This document shows positions 35,275-45,315 of a stretch of DNA of 64,000 bases, one piece after another. Under the pieces are notes generated by a model, which was given only the letters and a program-made list of their open reading frames with translations, did no database searches and was not told the DNA's origin. Positions within the stretch are counted from its first letter, which is position 1. Each line of letters opens with the position of its first letter. Source of the stretch: an uncultured Collinsella sp. (lineage in GTDB: Bacteria; Actinomycetota; Coriobacteriia; Coriobacteriales; Coriobacteriaceae). The stretch lies in assembly GCA_934654775.1 (NCBI GenBank), contig CAKUGR010000005.1:1-64000 (forward strand), in the 5' to 3' direction. The position numbers and the translations under genes are program-made.

Positions 35275-35630
35275 ATGGATAAGCTTGATGTCATGACGAA
35301 ACAAGTCAGGGACTTTTGTGATGCACGCAGTTGGCGCAGCTATCACACGCCAAAAGAGCTTGCCATCGGCATGGCAACTGAGTCCTCCGAGCTCCTTCAG
35401 CTCTTTCGTTTTATGAGCGACGAGCACATTGCAGGAATGCTCGAAGACGCCGAGCAACGCCAAGCCATCGAAGACGAAATTGCCGACACGCTCCTCTTTC
35501 TCCTGCGTTTTCCGATCTAAACGGAATCGATCTCCCGGCTGCACTCTCGTCCAAGCTCAAGCGCAATGGTAAGCGCTACCCCGTCGACGCATCATCCAAC
35601 GAATACAGAAAGGCGGGCCACCGTGAGTAA
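35275..35630 (+). pseudogene. MazG-like nucleotide pyrophosphohydrolase, frameshifted
   Basis: All-alpha NTP pyrophosphatase related to MazG/dCTP pyrophosphatase, which cleaves (d)NTPs to NMP plus pyrophosphate. The metal motif is complete: E36-S-S-E39 and E68-I-A-D71. The frame as written stops at 35520 (81 residues), just after LLFLLRF. Shifting back one base at the T run 35508-35511 continues as SDLNGIDLPAALSSKLKRNG, then KRYPV, the usual MazG-like C-terminus, to a stop at 35628-35630 (118 residues in all), overlapping the next gene's GTG. So either one T was lost (mutation or sequencing error) or ribosomes slip here. GGGAGG precedes the ATG. Confidence 0.85.
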
Positions 35631-37365
35631 TGAGCTCGCCCTTCGGCAATACACGCTTCCCCTACCCAAGCCCTTCGAGACAAGCGAATCGCTACAAGAC
35701 TTTGGCACGCCAGAGCCCGGGGCTCACCATGACGAGAGCTGGCCTGTTCTCTACATCCTGACTAACAGTAAAAAGAAGACGGCATACATTGGCCAAACTA
35801 CCAACTATCAACGCCGCATGAAGCAACACGCCGCAAACGCTGACAAGGACTTCGATCGAACGCTTTTGATCGACAACCCTACATTCAATCAGTCAGCGAC
35901 ATTTGAGTTTGAAAACCGGCTCATCGAACTGTTCTGCGCTGACGAAAAATACCAGGTGACCAATGGCAACAATGGCTATGCCCAATTCGATTACTTTGAG
36001 CGGCCTCAGTACCGCCAGAAGTTCCGAACGCTGTGGACAAAGCTGCGCGAAGAAAACTACGCGATTCACCCCATCGAAGAACTCGAGAAAACTGACCTGT
36101 TTAAATTCTCGCCTTTCAAAACGCTCACACCCGATCAATATGAAACGATTGAGACGATTTACAAGCGTCTCGAGCAGGAACAGAAAGACGTTGAGCAAGG
36201 CGGCCCCAAGAAGAAACGCGTAACCATCGTAAACGGCGCGCCTGGAACAGGCAAAACCATCCTTGCCATCAGCCTCATGTTCAAAATCAAAAACGAACCC
36301 AAGCTATCCGGCCTGCGGGTCGGTTTCGTGACACCCATGGAGTCCCTTAACAAGACGCTCAAAAAACTCACGCGTTATCTTCCTGGGTTAAAGCCTGGCG
36401 ACATCCTGACCCCCAGCGACGTAACCAAGAAGGATCGGTATGACATCTTGCTTGTCGACGAGGCACACCGGCTGGGCAATTACTTGACAGCCGGTGCCGG
36501 CATCGGAGCTTTTTACAACACATGCGAGCGACTCAACTTGCCTCGTACGAGCAGCCAGGTGGATTGGATTTTCAAATGCTGCGACAAGGCTTACCTGTTC
36601 TACGACCCCAAACAGCAGGTCCGCGCATCTGGACTCAATCGAGACGACCTTGAGCAGCGACTCAATCAGCTCGAAGAAGCGGGTATCGAAACTGAAGAAT
36701 TCAACCTAAGCACGCAAATGCGCGTACGCGGTGGCGACGAATACCTCGATTTTATCTACGACTTACTCGACAACAAGGCATACATGCATGCCGGCATGAA
36801 GTTCGAAGAACTCTTTTCATCGGAGCCTTACGATTCGCGGGCCGGGGATCCGAACAGTGATGTTGCCAGATACCAGTTTGGAATCATCGACCGATTTGAG
36901 GAATTCTGTTCCTTGCAGCAAGCCAAGGAAGAAGAAGTTGGCCTTTCCCGCATGATGGCAGGCTTTGCGTGGAAGTGGGAAACGAAGAATAACAAAGACG
37001 CGTTCGACATCGTCATCGAAGGCATCCCTAAACGTTGGAACTCAACTCAAAAGGATTGGGTTAACTCCGCCAACGCCGTCAACGAGGTCGGATGCATCCA
37101 CACCGTACAGGGCTACGACCTCAACTACGGCTTCGTAATTCTGGGGCCAGACATTTACTACGACACCGGCAAGAATGCCGTCTGCGTTAACAGGACGAAC
37201 TTTAAAGATGCTGTCGCAAAGAAAAAAGCAAACGACGACGACCTACGAAAGATCATCGTCAACGCCTACTACGTTCTCATGACGCGCGGCATGCTGGGAA
37301 CGTTTCTTTTTGTATGCGACCCGGCGCTCAAGGAGTATTTGTCACGGTATATCCCGGTGATATAG
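35623..37365 (+). CDS. GIY-YIG nuclease fused to a DUF2075-like helicase/ATPase domain
   Basis: 580 residues. The N-terminal GIY-YIG domain has VLYILTN (42-48), AYIGQT (54-59) and the conserved Arg pair (RRMKQH, 64-69), with E97 a possible catalytic acid. A P-loop ATPase follows: Walker A NGAPGTGKT (204-212), Walker B DILLVDEAH (274-282), FYDPKQQV (326-333), TQMRVR (364-369), HTVQGYDLNYG (493-503) and YYVLMTRG (549-556), in the order seen in superfamily 1 helicases and DUF2075 proteins. The GTG at 35623 has AGGCGG ahead and overlaps the restored mazG frame by 8 nt, so the two are coupled. Codon use is less GC-rich than in its neighbours, suggesting transfer. A defence role is likely but unproven. 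Confidence 0.85.
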   Translation: MSNELALRQYTLPLPKPFETSESLQDFGTPEPGAHHDESWPVLYILTNSKKKTAYIGQTTNYQRRMKQHAANADKDFDRTLLIDNPTFNQSATFEFENRLIELFCADEKYQVTNGNNGYAQFDYFERPQYRQKFRTLWTKLREENYAIHPIEELEKTDLFKFSPFKTLTPDQYETIETIYKRLEQEQKDVEQGGPKKKRVTIVNGAPGTGKTILAISLMFKIKNEPKLSGLRVGFVTPMESLNKTLKKLTRYLPGLKPGDILTPSDVTKKDRYDILLVDEAHRLGNYLTAGAGIGAFYNTCERLNLPRTSSQVDWIFKCCDKAYLFYDPKQQVRASGLNRDDLEQRLNQLEEAGIETEEFNLSTQMRVRGGDEYLDFIYDLLDNKAYMHAGMKFEELFSSEPYDSRAGDPNSDVARYQFGIIDRFEEFCSLQQAKEEEVGLSRMMAGFAWKWETKNNKDAFDIVIEGIPKRWNSTQKDWVNSANAVNEVGCIHTVQGYDLNYGFVILGPDIYYDTGKNAVCVNRTNFKDAVAKKKANDDDLRKIIVNAYYVLMTRGMLGTFLFVCDPALKEYLSRYIPVI

Positions 37366-37504
37366 GCTGACGCCAGGTCTTCCATGTAACCATCCTGTAA
37401 ATCATAGCGGCGTAGTCGAGTTTTACCGTGATGCGGTCGCGCCTGGCGCTCCACTGTGCTAAAGTATCCCGAACGTTCAAACGACTACGAGGGGGACCTA
37501 GAAG

Positions 37505-38629
<1,125 letters not shown>

Positions 38630-38701
38630 CCCGCAGCGCGCGGGCCGACCAGCCACCTCAGACCACCTGTTTACATCTAAAACCTGCTAAGGAGTTTTTC
38701 C

Positions 38702-39865
38702 ATGCGTAAGATCAAGACCATCGATGACATCACCAAAGACGGCAAAGTCGAGTTTGGCGAGGGCTACGAGTTTGTGAACACCGCCGAGGAGGCCGACGCC
38801 ATCCTGATGCGCTCGACCGACCTGCACGGCTACGAGCTGCCCGAAGGCATCCGCGCCATCGCCCGCTGCGGCGCCGGCGTCAACAATATCCCCGTCGAGG
38901 AGTACGCCAAGAAGGGCGTCGTCGTCTTTAACTCCCCCGGTGCCAACAGCAACGCCGTCAAGGAGCTCGTCCTGGGCATGCTGGTGCTTTCGAGCCGCGG
39001 CGTGGTGCAGTCGATGAACTGGGTGCGCGACAACGTCGACGACCCCGAGATTCAGGTCGACGCCGAGAAGGCCAAGAAGGCCTTTGTGGGCCGCGAGCTC
39101 AAGGGCAAGCGCATCGGCGTCATCGGCCTGGGCAACGTGGGTTCCAAGGTCGCCAACGCCTGCGTCGATCTGGGCATGGACGTCTACGGCTACGATCCGT
39201 TCATTTCCGTCGAGCACGCGTGGGTGCTGAGCCGCGAGGTGCAGCGCGTGGGCACGCTCGAGGACCTGTGCCGCGGCTGTGACTACCTCACCGTGCACGT
39301 GCCCAGCAAGGCCGACACCATCGGCATGATCAGCACCGAGCAGATCGACCTGCTGGCCCCCAACGCCGTGTTGATCAACTACGCGCGCGAGACCATCATC
39401 GATGAGGACGCCGTCGACGCCGCCCTGCGCGAGGGCAAGCTCAGCTGGTTTAGCTGCGACTTCGCCACGCCCAAGACCGTCAAGATGCCCAACACGTTTA
39501 TCACCACGCACTCGGGCGCCGGCACTGGCGAGGCCGAGGCCAACTGCGCCGATATGGCCATCAGCGAGCTCAAGGATTACCTGGAGAACGGCAACATCGC
39601 GCACAGCGTCAACTACCCCGCCTGCAGCATGGGCAAGGCGCGCGCCGCAAGCCGCATCGCCTGCCTGCACGCCAACGTGCCCAACATGATCGGCCAGATC
39701 ACAGCCATTCTCGCCAAGGACAACGCCAACGTGCAGCGCATGACCAACGAGTCCGCTGGCGAGAACGCCTACACCATGTTCGACACCGACGAGCACCTGG
39801 ACAGCAGCACGATCGAGGCGCTCAAGCAGATTCCGTCGATGTATCGCGTGCGCGTGATCAAATAG
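38702..39865 (+). CDS. serA: D-3-phosphoglycerate dehydrogenase
   Basis: 387-residue NAD-dependent dehydrogenase of the D-2-hydroxyacid family, oxidising 3-phosphoglycerate to start serine synthesis. Substrate-binding RCGAGVNNIPVEE, the Rossmann motif GVIGLGNVGSKVAN, NYARETIIDEDA and the catalytic-His region TTHSGAGTGEAEANC are visible. The C-terminal ~70 residues (NVPNMIGQITAILAKDNANV) form an ACT domain, the site of serine feedback in related enzymes. AAGGAG supports the ATG. It is the last gene of serCA, closed by a terminator. Confidence 0.95.
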   Translation: MRKIKTIDDITKDGKVEFGEGYEFVNTAEEADAILMRSTDLHGYELPEGIRAIARCGAGVNNIPVEEYAKKGVVVFNSPGANSNAVKELVLGMLVLSSRGVVQSMNWVRDNVDDPEIQVDAEKAKKAFVGRELKGKRIGVIGLGNVGSKVANACVDLGMDVYGYDPFISVEHAWVLSREVQRVGTLEDLCRGCDYLTVHVPSKADTIGMISTEQIDLLAPNAVLINYARETIIDEDAVDAALREGKLSWFSCDFATPKTVKMPNTFITTHSGAGTGEAEANCADMAISELKDYLENGNIAHSVNYPACSMGKARAASRIACLHANVPNMIGQITAILAKDNANVQRMTNESAGENAYTMFDTDEHLDSSTIEALKQIPSMYRVRVIK

Positions 39866-39902
39866 CGCCGGCGCCAAGTCTGCCAGGCAGGCCATGAAGC
39901 CC

Positions 39903-39946
39903 AATCGGCCCCCGTTTTCACGAAACGGGGGCCGATTTCGTTGTTC
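39903..39946 (+). terminator. Terminator of serCA
   Basis: AATCGGCCCCCGTTT (39903-39917) and AAACGGGGGCCGATT (39923-39937) form a perfect 15-bp stem with a CACG-type loop, followed by TCGTTGTT. Confidence 0.85.
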
Positions 39947-39957
39947 CGACTGGTTTT

Positions 39958-40133
39958 AAAATGCTACCCAGAATAAGTTTTTTCGGATAATAGACAGTTA
40001 TGTCCAAATCACTGAGCGCACCTGCTTTGATAAACAGCTTTATCAGGGGCTTTAGTAGGTAATAATCGATCTCTATATACCACATTCAAGTTGACTGTCG
40101 ATTTTCCGAAACAACTTGTTTTGGATAGCATTT
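39958..40133. repeat. AT-rich long inverted repeat
   Basis: AAATGCTACCCAGAATAAG (39958 on) recurs inverted at 40133-40090 as AAATGCTATCCAAAACAAG; both arms continue with GTTTCGGA/TTTCGGATAAT and GACAGT over about 45 nt at roughly 75 percent identity. About 85 bp lie between, with a GATAAA-CAGC-TTTATC hairpin. Related words (AAATGCTACCAAA at 8300 minus, AAATGCTGTCCAAA at 49247 minus) occur beside IR-B and upstream of the second nuclease-like gene. Confidence 0.6.
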
Positions 40134-40213
40134 TTAAAGCCCTTCCAAGGCGAAACTGAAGCCTTTTTCGCGCCCAAAACTCTAGCTCGCACGACCGTTT
40201 TCCACCTGCACGA

Positions 40214-41263
40214 CTACATTCCCGCCCAATCGATAAAAATCTCCTCACGAAGCCGCCGTTCGAGCTCCTGCTGCCGCGGTGTCTTGTCTTTCAACGGCGC
40301 ATCGAGATAGGACATAATGAGCTCCATCACCACGCGGAAGGCATCGGAGTCGGCCAGCTGGCCATAGGTCATCAAAACGACGGGATATCCCATCGCTTGC
40401 AGCGCCGTCGTTCGGTCGGAGTCAGAGATCTTGGATTCTATGGATCCGTGAATGGCTTTACCTTGACATTCAACCAGACACTCTCGGCTGTCGTCCTTAT
40501 TTGCCAGTAAAATATCGGCATAGCGCCTATCAAGCCCCGAAATCAGGCGGGCACTGCGTGTCATGCGAATCTCGACGTTATTGGTAAGGCGCAGCCCTTC
40601 GCCGCCGCGCAATCTCGTAAGGCCAAACAGCATCGAAGCCTGGACCTCGAGCGGCGATGCCGCCACCCCCGTAATGCATTTCGCGGCGCGCGTGAACGAT
40701 TTGGCGCCGCGGAGCCCCCGGATTTTATCGACGTACTCTGTAAGCTCAGAGAGCTCGATCAAGGGCGGTCGTTTCCACAGGTCCGTTGGACTCCCCGAGA
40801 CATCCTTTACGTTTTCCCAGCCCAACCGTGCGTCACCCCACTGGCCCCCATATGCCTGCACAAGTGCCGACTTTATCTGAGGCGCAATCTTGCACACGGC
40901 AAAGGAACCACACATCTCATACATGCACATGACCAAACGCTCGTTTGAGACCGAGGGGGCCAGGGTCAGCAGGGTAAAGAGCGGAGACGCAACATCGAGG
41001 CCAAACTCTGTCTGCTGCACGGAGCCAAACGGCCTCTCCCCGTTCCAAACATGCCTGACAATGCGACTGCCCTTGCGACCGCAGCCACCCTGCGCCAACA
41101 CGTGTAGCGGGGTGCCCAGGAAATGCGTGACGAGTGGATGCTCGCAAAGGCGTTCCCTGCGCGGATCGTCCACAGAATCGGGCAGGTCCGGCATTATCGC
41201 CAAGACCTGTGGAGGTATCCGGTGATACCGAAAGGCAGATATGTCGCACAGCATGTCGTCCAT
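40214..41263 (-). CDS. Orphan endonuclease-like protein (DUF559/AbiEi-like), copy A
   Basis: 349 residues. The C-terminal third looks like a restriction-endonuclease-like (PD-(D/E)XK, Vsr/DUF559) fold: YADILL (D250), then CLVECQGK (E265, Q267, K269), then DRTTALQAMGYPVVLMTYGQL. It aligns with the protein at 49321-50511 over SPxE(V/T)...GG.G, (D/E)R..AL..MGY and FRVVMELI. The N-terminal half (HPLVTHFLGTPLHVLA; MYEMCGSFAV) is also shared. Q267 replaces the usual Lys, so activity is uncertain. The start at 41263 has a weak GGGTAGG. Codon use is less GC-biased than in its neighbours. Confidence 0.65.
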   Translation of the reverse strand: MDDMLCDISAFRYHRIPPQVLAIMPDLPDSVDDPRRERLCEHPLVTHFLGTPLHVLAQGGCGRKGSRIVRHVWNGERPFGSVQQTEFGLDVASPLFTLLTLAPSVSNERLVMCMYEMCGSFAVCKIAPQIKSALVQAYGGQWGDARLGWENVKDVSGSPTDLWKRPPLIELSELTEYVDKIRGLRGAKSFTRAAKCITGVAASPLEVQASMLFGLTRLRGGEGLRLTNNVEIRMTRSARLISGLDRRYADILLANKDDSRECLVECQGKAIHGSIESKISDSDRTTALQAMGYPVVLMTYGQLADSDAFRVVMELIMSYLDAPLKDKTPRQQELERRLREEIFIDWAGM

Positions 41264-41417
41264 GAAGGGTACCTACCCACTGCGTCATTTGTGAACCCGC
41301 TCGGACGGCAAACGCGCTGGCTCGCCCTGTGAACGGTAAATACCGCTACGCGCACGTCGCGGATCTCTCAGGAGGCTTACAATCGGTTTGGAAAGCAAAC
41401 TGATTGTGAGGTTGCAT

Positions 41418-42638
41418 ATGGTTGATGAGGACTTTGCCTGGCGGCTTGCGCAGGAGCTTGTACGGATCGATAGCTCGGATCCCGGTGCGTATGAGAACGA
41501 GATTGAGCGGTATATCAAAGGGCTGATTGAGTCGCAGGTCACGGGACTCGGTCGGCCGGTGCTGGATGCGGTGCAGATTGAGGAGCTCGAGGTGCTTCCC
41601 GGGCGCCGCAATCTTATGATCACCGTGCCCGGCTTAAGCGACGAGCCGCGGCTCGTCTACATCTGCCACATGGATACCGTCACTCTGGGTGACGGTTGGG
41701 ATGCGGACATCCCGCCGCTCGGGGCGATCGTGCGCGATGACAAACTCTATGGCCGCGGCGCCTGTGACATGAAGGGCGGCCTGGCATGCGCCATTGCCGC
41801 GCTGGTCCATACGCTCGAGCGTGTGGCGGCGTGCGACGAGCTTCCCCACCGCGGCTTTTCGCTCATCTGCTCGGTCGACGAGGAGGACTTTATGCGCGGC
41901 TCCGAGGCCGCCATCGATGCCGGCTGGGTCGGCTCACGCGAATGGGCACTGGACACCGAGCCCACCGATGGGCAAATACAGGTGGCGCACAAGGGGCGCA
42001 CGTGGTTCGAGATCGAGATGACCGGCGTGACGGCGCACGCAAGCCAGCCATGGAAGGGCGCGGACGCCGTCGCCGCCATGGCCGAGGTCGTGTGCTCGCT
42101 TCGTCACGCGTTCGCGGAACTGCCCCTGCATGATGAGCTGGGGCCTTCGACTATCACGTTTGGCCAGATCGAGGGCGGGTATCGCCCCTACGTGGTACCC
42201 GACCACGCCAAGGTCTGGGTCGATATGCGTCTGACGCCGCCGACCGACACGGCCGCCGCGACCGACATGGTTGAGCGGGCTATTGCCGCTGCCGAGGGCG
42301 CCGTTCCCGGTTGCCGTGGCAGCTACACCGTGACGGGCGACCGCCCCGCTATCGAGCGCGACCCGGGCTCTCCCCTTCTGGCGGCACTCAAGCATGCGGC
42401 GGACGACGTGACGGGCGCGGACACGACCGTCGGCTTCTTTACCGGCTACACCGACACCGCCGTCATTGCCGGCAAGACGGGCAATCGCAACTGCATGAGC
42501 TACGGCCCCGGGTCTCTTGCGCTCGCGCACAAGCCCAACGAGTATGTGCCCCACGCCGATATCGTTCGCTGTCAGCAGGTGCTGATCGCGCTCGCCGACA
42601 ACACGCTCTGGGACGCGAGCGGCCAACTTGGGGCATAA
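41418..42638 (+). CDS. M20 family metallopeptidase (ArgE/DapE type)
   Basis: 406-residue cytosolic zinc amidohydrolase. ICHMDTV carries the first metal ligands, LYGRGACDMKGGLA the bridging Asp, and SVDEEDFM the catalytic Glu pair; a lid domain with HASQPWKGADAVAAMA follows and GGYRPYVVPDHAKVWVDMR ends it. Members remove acyl or aminoacyl groups from peptides or acetyl-amino acids; the substrate is not readable. GTGAGG eight bases upstream supports ATG 41418, though a TTG at 41388 with AGGAGG eleven bases before it is possible. It is followed 39 nt later by the DUF1015-like gene. Confidence 0.87.
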   Translation: MVDEDFAWRLAQELVRIDSSDPGAYENEIERYIKGLIESQVTGLGRPVLDAVQIEELEVLPGRRNLMITVPGLSDEPRLVYICHMDTVTLGDGWDADIPPLGAIVRDDKLYGRGACDMKGGLACAIAALVHTLERVAACDELPHRGFSLICSVDEEDFMRGSEAAIDAGWVGSREWALDTEPTDGQIQVAHKGRTWFEIEMTGVTAHASQPWKGADAVAAMAEVVCSLRHAFAELPLHDELGPSTITFGQIEGGYRPYVVPDHAKVWVDMRLTPPTDTAAATDMVERAIAAAEGAVPGCRGSYTVTGDRPAIERDPGSPLLAALKHAADDVTGADTTVGFFTGYTDTAVIAGKTGNRNCMSYGPGSLALAHKPNEYVPHADIVRCQQVLIALADNTLWDASGQLGA

Positions 42639-42677
42639 TAAGCCGCGAACAAACCGTCTCGCGCGTTAGGACCGCCC

Positions 42678-43361
42678 ATGAAAGCACTTCCGTTTCCCTG
42701 CATCCGACCGGCTCAGGACCGCGTGCTCGAAGCGCTGCCTGCGATGGGCGGTATCCTGAGCGGCAACGACGCCCTGCGCGGCGCCATCGCCGACGGCCTG
42801 ATGCTCAAGGATTCAGGCGCGGCGTATTACGTGTACGAATGCTCAGGAGAGCCGGGGCGCGCGACAGGCGTCGTGGCGATTTGCCCGATGAGTGTACTTG
42901 CGGGCGGCAAGGGCGATGCCAGCGCTGACGTGGCCGCCGCCGCGCACGCGATCGCCGAACTCAAAGTTCAGCCTCGTCCCGTGTCGCTCGCCTACGAAGC
43001 CTCGTCCGTCATGGATATCATCCTGGGCGCTGCCAAAGAGGGCGCATCACTCTACGCCGTCACCGACCCCGCGGGCATCACGCATCGCGTGTGGGAGGTC
43101 AAGCGCGAGGACGCCGTCGGGGCCATCCGCGCTATGCTCGACCAAGCACCGGAGCCGACACTGGCCGATGATCCCGCCTACGCCGCTGCGCTGGCAGGGG
43201 CGGCGAAGCTCCTGGCAGATGAGGCCCGCGCCGCCGGAACGTACACCGGCAAGGAGCCATTCAACTTTACCGTTGCCGCGTTATTCCCCACCGCGCAGGT
43301 CAGCGGCGCCGCGCCGCAGGTCCCGACGGGCTTGCTCACTCACCAAATCGCGCGGTTCTAA
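42678..43361 (+). CDS. DUF1015-like protein, short form
   Basis: 227 residues resembling parts of DUF1015 proteins, which are usually about 400 residues: PFPCIRPAQDR at the start, YYVYECSGEPGRATGVVAICPM, then HRVWEVKREDAVGAIRAML and a C-terminal KEPFNFTVAALFP. Function is unknown; some members lie in serine-metabolism neighbourhoods, and serCA is 2.8 kb upstream. AGGA lies ahead of the ATG. It may be cotranscribed with the M20 peptidase, and it converges with the phosphatase gene, with the two stops 2 nt apart. Confidence 0.65.
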   Translation: MKALPFPCIRPAQDRVLEALPAMGGILSGNDALRGAIADGLMLKDSGAAYYVYECSGEPGRATGVVAICPMSVLAGGKGDASADVAAAAHAIAELKVQPRPVSLAYEASSVMDIILGAAKEGASLYAVTDPAGITHRVWEVKREDAVGAIRAMLDQAPEPTLADDPAYAAALAGAAKLLADEARAAGTYTGKEPFNFTVAALFPTAQVSGAAPQVPTGLLTHQIARF

Positions 43362-43363
43362 CG

Positions 43364-43999
43364 CTACCCGCGCTGCGGACCTGCTGCCGCCACGAGTGGC
43401 TCCAGCCCCAGCTCGTGCGCGTAGTCTTCCTGCGTAAAGATCTCAACCAGTTCAAACGTATCCGTCGCATCATCAAATGCAAAGTGCAACACCGAGCAGT
43501 TGCCCGGCACGCGGTCGCGCTCGTCTGCCGCCGCGCCCTTCACGTGATCCATGAACTCCTTGATGGCCGAGCCGTGGCTTATCGCCAGTACGCACGCATG
43601 GTCCGAGCGCTGCATAAGCTCGGTTAGCGTCGCGACCATGCGCTCACGCACCTGCATCTGGCCCTCGCCGCCAAACTGACGATAGAAGTCGCGCCACGGG
43701 CGCTCGGGCATGAGCATTACGCGCTCGGCTTCAAAGTCGCCAAAGAACCACTCACGCAGGCCGTCCAAGCGCTCGTACTCCAAGCCAGGCCACAAGTTGG
43801 CGATAGTCTGCTCGGTGCGATGAAGTGTTGAGGTGCAGGCGTGATCGGGCTCAATGCCGCGCGCACGCAAGAACATGCCGGCACGCGCTGCCTGGTCGCA
43901 TCCCAGCTGCGTAAGCGGCGAGTCACTCCAGCCCTGAATAATGCGCTTGAAGTTAAATATCGTCTGTCCATGACGGACCAGATACAGGTTTTTATTCAT
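43364..43999 (-). CDS. Histidine phosphatase family protein
   Basis: 211 residues of the phosphoglycerate-mutase-like branch. The RHG motif YLVRHGQT (7-14) holds the catalytic His; R60-type substrate contact STLHRTEQT, the acid region LREWFFGDFE and the second His in LAISHGSAIKEF are present. It acts on phosphate esters; the substrate is unknown. GAAAGGACC precedes the ATG. A paralogue (44018-44560) lies 18 nt upstream on the same strand, so they form an operon. Confidence 0.88.
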   Translation of the reverse strand: MNKNLYLVRHGQTIFNFKRIIQGWSDSPLTQLGCDQAARAGMFLRARGIEPDHACTSTLHRTEQTIANLWPGLEYERLDGLREWFFGDFEAERVMLMPERPWRDFYRQFGGEGQMQVRERMVATLTELMQRSDHACVLAISHGSAIKEFMDHVKGAAADERDRVPGNCSVLHFAFDDATDTFELVEIFTQEDYAHELGLEPLVAAAGPQRG

Positions 44000-44017
44000 A
44001 GGGGGTCCTTTCGTTTG

Positions 44018-44560
44018 TTACCAACCCAAGAGCGAAAACGCCCCGTCGCAATACCCAAAATGAAGCACGGCACCATTGTCAGGTTGCTCTCCCCCGCCAG
44101 TCACGCATCTAAGAAACTCCTGGCAGGCTGAGCCGTGGGAGACGGCCAGCACGCAGTCGTGCCGGGGCCGAGCCATGATGCGGGACAGCGCCGCGACCAT
44201 ACGTGCGCGAAGCTCACTTTCCGACTCGCCGCCAAAGGCAACCGGATAATCGCCCCAGGGTTGCGCCGGCATCTCGCGGTTTGACGTGCCCTCCAACGAG
44301 CCCAAATGCCACTCGCGCAGTTCATCGACCAGCTCTATGGAACGACCCTCGCCAATGATAAGCTCGGCCGTACACCGCGCCCGCCCCAACGGAGACGAAT
44401 ACACATGGTCAAAGGTCACGCCGCGGTCCTCGAACGCCGCACGCGTCGCCAGCGCTTGCTCGCGCCCGCGCGCCGTAAGCGGCGAATCGTGCCAGCCCTG
44501 CAAAATGTTCTTCACATTGAGCTCGGTCTGCCCATGCCGCACCAAATACAGATCGGCCAC
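44018..44560 (-). CDS. Histidine phosphatase family protein, paralogue
   Basis: 180 residues, clearly related to the gene downstream: YLVRHGQTELN, SSPLGRARCT, LREWHLGSLEG and AVSHGSACQEFL match position for position, but it lacks a ~30-residue C-terminal stretch. The start is GTG at 44560 with GGGGAGGG ahead. The tandem pair probably arose by duplication and then specialised. Confidence 0.87.
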   Translation of the reverse strand: MADLYLVRHGQTELNVKNILQGWHDSPLTARGREQALATRAAFEDRGVTFDHVYSSPLGRARCTAELIIGEGRSIELVDELREWHLGSLEGTSNREMPAQPWGDYPVAFGGESESELRARMVAALSRIMARPRHDCVLAVSHGSACQEFLRCVTGGGEQPDNGAVLHFGYCDGAFSLLGW

Positions 44561-44575
44561 ACGCCCTCCCCTCGC

Positions 44576-44612
44576 ATCACCACGAAGGGGACAGGCACCT
44601 TTGTGGTGGTTT
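44576..44612. repeat. R1 repeat/terminator, copy 7
   Basis: CACCACGAAGG pairs with CCTTTGTGGTG (one G-T); core GGGGACAGGCAC on the plus strand. The outer left arm is degenerate. It lies 31 nt past the nitroreductase stop. Confidence 0.8.
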
Positions 44613-44643
44613 AGCCGCCAGATCGCGCCGCAACGACGCGCAA

Positions 44644-45315
44644 CTACAGCAGCACGTCGGCAAGCGGACGCTTGGGCACGTGATGCACCTGCGCCTCGTC
44701 GCGCCAGTAATTGATAGAGCCATCCGGGTTGGAGTCGATCGCGTCGATCACCTGTGTCTCGGCTGGCACGCCAAAAGCCATGATCAGCTTGAGCTCGTAT
44801 CTGTCGTTATCGAGCCCCATGGCGTCAATTGCGCGGGGCGTAAATGCCTTGAACATGCAGGCCGCCACCTCGGGCGTGGCGCTGCGAGCGGCGAGCATCA
44901 TCGTCTGGGCGGCAATGCCGGTGTCGACCTCGGTGATGGGCGCGGCGGGCTTACCCGGAACAGCGCGCTCGGCAAGAATCGCGATGTAGCCGGTCGGGCG
45001 CTCGCCCTCATCGGGACCCGGCCAGTCCTTGAGCGCACCGGCCCACGCGAGCTCATCAAATACGCGCGCGCAGTCCTCTGCACCGCTCACCACATGAAAG
45101 CGCAGGCGCTGAGCGTTGGCGCCGCAAGGGGCCAGGTGCGCCAGCTCCGCCAGCTCGAGCAAAAACTCGCGTGGCACGCGCATGGACTCGTCAAATCGGC
45201 GGCACGTGCGGGCGCGGCGGACCAGCGCGTCAAACGTGTCCAGGCCAAGCTTTTCGCAACCCTGCTTTGCCATCGACTCGGCGCTTACCGGCGCCGCGGG
45301 AACAGCTTCGTTCAT
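44644..45315 (-). CDS. Nitroreductase family protein
   Basis: 223 residues with an FMN-dependent nitroreductase layout: RRARTCRRFDES (Arg-rich phosphate-binding motif), LAELAHLAPCGANAQRLRF (flavin-binding PS.N-like segment with Cys) and, near the end, LKLIMAFGVPAE followed by a final INYWRDEAQVHHVPKRPL. Such flavoproteins reduce nitroaromatics, quinones or related compounds with NAD(P)H. GGGGG lies ahead of ATG 45315, preferred over the in-frame ATG at 45336. It is monocistronic. Confidence 0.85.
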   Translation of the reverse strand: MNEAVPAAPVSAESMAKQGCEKLGLDTFDALVRRARTCRRFDESMRVPREFLLELAELAHLAPCGANAQRLRFHVVSGAEDCARVFDELAWAGALKDWPGPDEGERPTGYIAILAERAVPGKPAAPITEVDTGIAAQTMMLAARSATPEVAACMFKAFTPRAIDAMGLDNDRYELKLIMAFGVPAETQVIDAIDSNPDGSINYWRDEAQVHHVPKRPLADVLL

